From Candidatus Gastranaerophilales bacterium (GTDB lineage: Bacteria; Cyanobacteriota; Vampirovibrionia; Gastranaerophilales; Gastranaerophilaceae), in contig CALVAU010000026.1 in the NCBI GenBank assembly GCA_944325615.1, positions 1 to 12,922 on the forward strand: 12,922 nt of DNA, in the 5' to 3' direction. This document shows, piece by piece, positions 11,781-12,922 of this stretch. The position numbers and the translations under genes were made by a program. Position 1 is the first letter of the stretch. Each line of letters opens with the position of its first letter. A model generated the notes under the pieces. It searched no databases. It saw only the letters and a program-made list of their open reading frames with translations, and had not been told where the DNA came from.

Positions 11781-11885
11781 AAACACGCTGTTTGCTTAAT
11801 CACTACTAAACTCAACCAAAAGCGGATTAACTCGCTTATGCTCAAACAAAATCCGCTTTGTTAATGTTTTGTTAAGTAGTGATTA
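11781..11885. repeat. long imperfect cruciform with inner GC-rich stem
   Basis: After a small hairpin AAACA-CGC-TGTTT (11781-11793), outer arms TAATCACTACT (11797-11807) and AGTAGTGATTA (11875-11885) enclose inner arms AAAGCGGATT (11819-11828) and AATCCGCTTT (11850-11859) with a 21-base loop. A TTGATT/AATCAA hairpin (11886-11901) follows. The 89-bp structure completes the composite element that starts at 11648. Confidence 0.8.
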
Positions 11886-11946
11886 TTGATTACAAAATCA
11901 AAGTCTTATGCATTGTTTAACGTGCCAAAAATAAATAATTTTTTGT

Positions 11947-11966
11947 TCATTGAGATTTCTCAATGA
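11947..11966 (+). other. hairpin followed by TTTT between repeat element and orphan gene
   Basis: TCATTGAG (11947-11954) and CTCAATGA (11959-11966) over ATTT, followed by four T (11967-11970). Terminator-like on the plus strand but weak; it would end transcripts coming out of the palindromic element. The stretch 11902-12060 holds only this hairpin and the -10 below. Confidence 0.4.
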
Positions 11967-11980
11967 TTTTAAAATTAGTC

Positions 11981-11989
11981 TGTTATACA
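11981..11989 (+). promoter_or_regulatory. possible extended -10 of the orphan gene
   Basis: TGTTATACA, inside the 11-mer TCTGTTATACA that also forms the HxlR promoter at 1021-1031. No -35 is seen at the right distance. It would give a leader of about 65 bases. Confidence 0.35.
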
Positions 11990-12060
11990 CTTATAAAAAT
12001 GGACATATTAAGTATCGGATATATTTTGGGTGAACCAAGATAAAAATAATTGGAGGAAAA

Positions 12061-12393
12061 ATGGAAGAAAACGTTACTAAGGCGAGTTTTGAAAAATTGA
12101 AAAAGCAAAATGATTTATTTTTTCAAATAGATTACGTAAAATCAAAAACTTTTAATGAGTTGATTTATGACATGTTCAACTCATTTATTCCAAACTATAT
12201 CAAGTCTAACCTTATGATTGAATTGACTTCTCAAATAGCTTATAAAATAAAAAATACTCCTGAAATTTATAAAAATTATTCTAAAAAGGATAAAATTAAT
12301 CTGACAAATTTTCAAAAAAGAATAAATCGTACTATTTATTATATCAACAAAGCTAATAATAACCTGCTAAAAATCTGCGAATTTATTAAATAA
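12061..12393 (+). CDS. orphan 110-residue basic protein, unknown function
   Basis: No family recognised. The protein is rich in Lys, Asn and Ile, and looks all-helical. A short hydrophobic stretch near 41-58 (NSFIPNYIKSNLMIEL) is too polar for a transmembrane helix, and no signal peptide is present. The codons are even more AT-rich than in neighbouring genes, and it stands alone between a palindromic repeat element and a convergent housekeeping-type gene, so recent acquisition is possible. The ribosome site GGAGG (12052-12056) is strong and close to the ATG, which supports real translation. It ends 44 bases before the stop of the convergent DprA-like gene, without a visible terminator. Confidence 0.65.
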   Translation: MEENVTKASFEKLKKQNDLFFQIDYVKSKTFNELIYDMFNSFIPNYIKSNLMIELTSQIAYKIKNTPEIYKNYSKKDKINLTNFQKRINRTIYYINKANNNLLKICEFIK

Positions 12394-12437
12394 TAAAATC
12401 GCAAAACATCAATTACCAGTAAAACTATTCGATTTAA

Positions 12438-12922
12438 TTAATCTAAATAGAAAACAGTGATAACTTTGTGACCTTCTTCAGCATATTGCACTGCATTATG
12501 AAGAGTTTTACTTGTATGAGAAAGGAAACAAATCAACTGATTGCAATCGTCAATAATTTCTCTGTTGCAAACTCTTGAAGCATCGGCTAATGTCATCATA
12601 GCACGATCTGCGTGCTCAATAATGTTTGGAACTCCAATCAACTGATCTTGAACATCACTAGGTTGTTGTCCGATAGTTTGCGGTAAAATAACTTTCAATT
12701 TATCAGGATTAGCCTTCATAGCACCTCTGATTGCTGCTGCGTTTGTACCTGAAGATCCGCCTGATGTGATGATTGTATTGCCTTGACGTACAAGAGCAGT
12801 CGCAAGTGTCTCAATCATTTGCTGATGAGTAATCGGAAGGTTTCTGCTGCCGATGATGGCAATTTTTTTTGCAGATTGTCTTATTGTTGCAAGCTCCTGC
12901 GCTAATTCATCAACAGTATTCG
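12438..12922 (-). CDS. DprA/Smf-like Rossmann-fold protein (cyanobacterial type), 5' end outside window
   Basis: The minus-strand frame stays open to the window edge, so the N-terminus is missing; 160 codons are seen. KKIAIIGSRNLPITHQQ is the nucleotide-binding entry typical of DprA/LOG-like (SLOG) folds. The glycine loop TSGGSSGTNAAAIRGAM and KVILPQTIGQQP follow. The ending ITVFYLD closely recalls the cyanobacterial family annotated as 'DNA recombination-mediator protein A'. Full DprA loads RecA on incoming single-stranded DNA. This shorter type carries only the Rossmann core, so a role in transformation is not assured. The ATG at 12818 is internal to the domain and is not the real start. 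Confidence 0.85.
   Translation of the reverse strand, partial: NTVDELAQELATIRQSAKKIAIIGSRNLPITHQQMIETLATALVRQGNTIITSGGSSGTNAAAIRGAMKANPDKLKVILPQTIGQQPSDVQDQLIGVPNIIEHADRAMMTLADASRVCNREIIDDCNQLICFLSHTSKTLHNAVQYAEEGHKVITVFYLD

Noticed and set aside
11811..11877. Integron attC-like site (ACTCAAC and GTTAAGT match R-box patterns)
   Set aside because: No integrase, cassette or further attC sites are present, and the match is explained by the longer inverted repeat.

Overview
The window is AT-rich DNA, densely packed with bacterial genes. Its closest fit is a gut Melainabacteria/Vampirovibrionia genome (Gastranaerophilales-like), the non-photosynthetic sister group of Cyanobacteria. That placement is inference. 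It rests on a DprA/Smf-like protein at the right edge with the cyanobacterial ending VITVFYLD, on an N-terminal NFQAN motif and a pseudopilin tail of types I associate with that group, and on low-GC codon use. No rRNA, tRNA, CRISPR array or transposase gene was found.

Layout. Left part (1-3860, all +): the 3' end of a type IV pilin-like gene, a small one-helix membrane protein, an HxlR regulator, a short DtxR/MntR-type metalloregulator, an unrecognised multi-helix membrane protein, and a GNAT-like protein closed by a strong terminator. A nearly perfect 26-bp palindrome lies on the promoter of the membrane protein, just after the DtxR gene, and is the best candidate operator. Middle part (3860-6180, +): a nitrilase-superfamily amidohydrolase, then a compact ArsR regulator/ArsP-type permease operon. 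The -10 box of that operon is embedded in a 32-bp operator-like palindrome. A zinc-ribbon/PH-domain membrane protein overlaps the permease tail from the other strand.

Right part: bioB stands alone without other biotin genes. It is followed by a previously untracked 54-residue LuxR-type HTH protein, then ispF coupled by a 1-nt overlap to a small exported protein. Convergent to these is a minus-strand group: a HEAT-like repeat protein with a possibly leaderless start, a NUDIX hydrolase and a Cof-type HAD phosphatase, the last two overlapping by 1 nt. Between the HEAT gene and an orphan 110-residue protein lies about 450 bp of non-coding DNA dominated by stacked inverted repeats (11648-11901), which look like dispersed palindromic repeat units. 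The window ends inside the DprA-like gene.

Promoters are readable. Four have -35 and -10 boxes 17 bp apart. Several others lean on an extended -10 (TGnTATAAT-like), often the same word ATGCTATAAT. The most notable points are the DtxR operator and its unknown target, the ArsR/ArsP unit with its His/Cys-rich loop, the unusual cysteine set of BioB, the stand-alone LuxR HTH, the leaderless-looking HEAT gene and the composite palindromic element.
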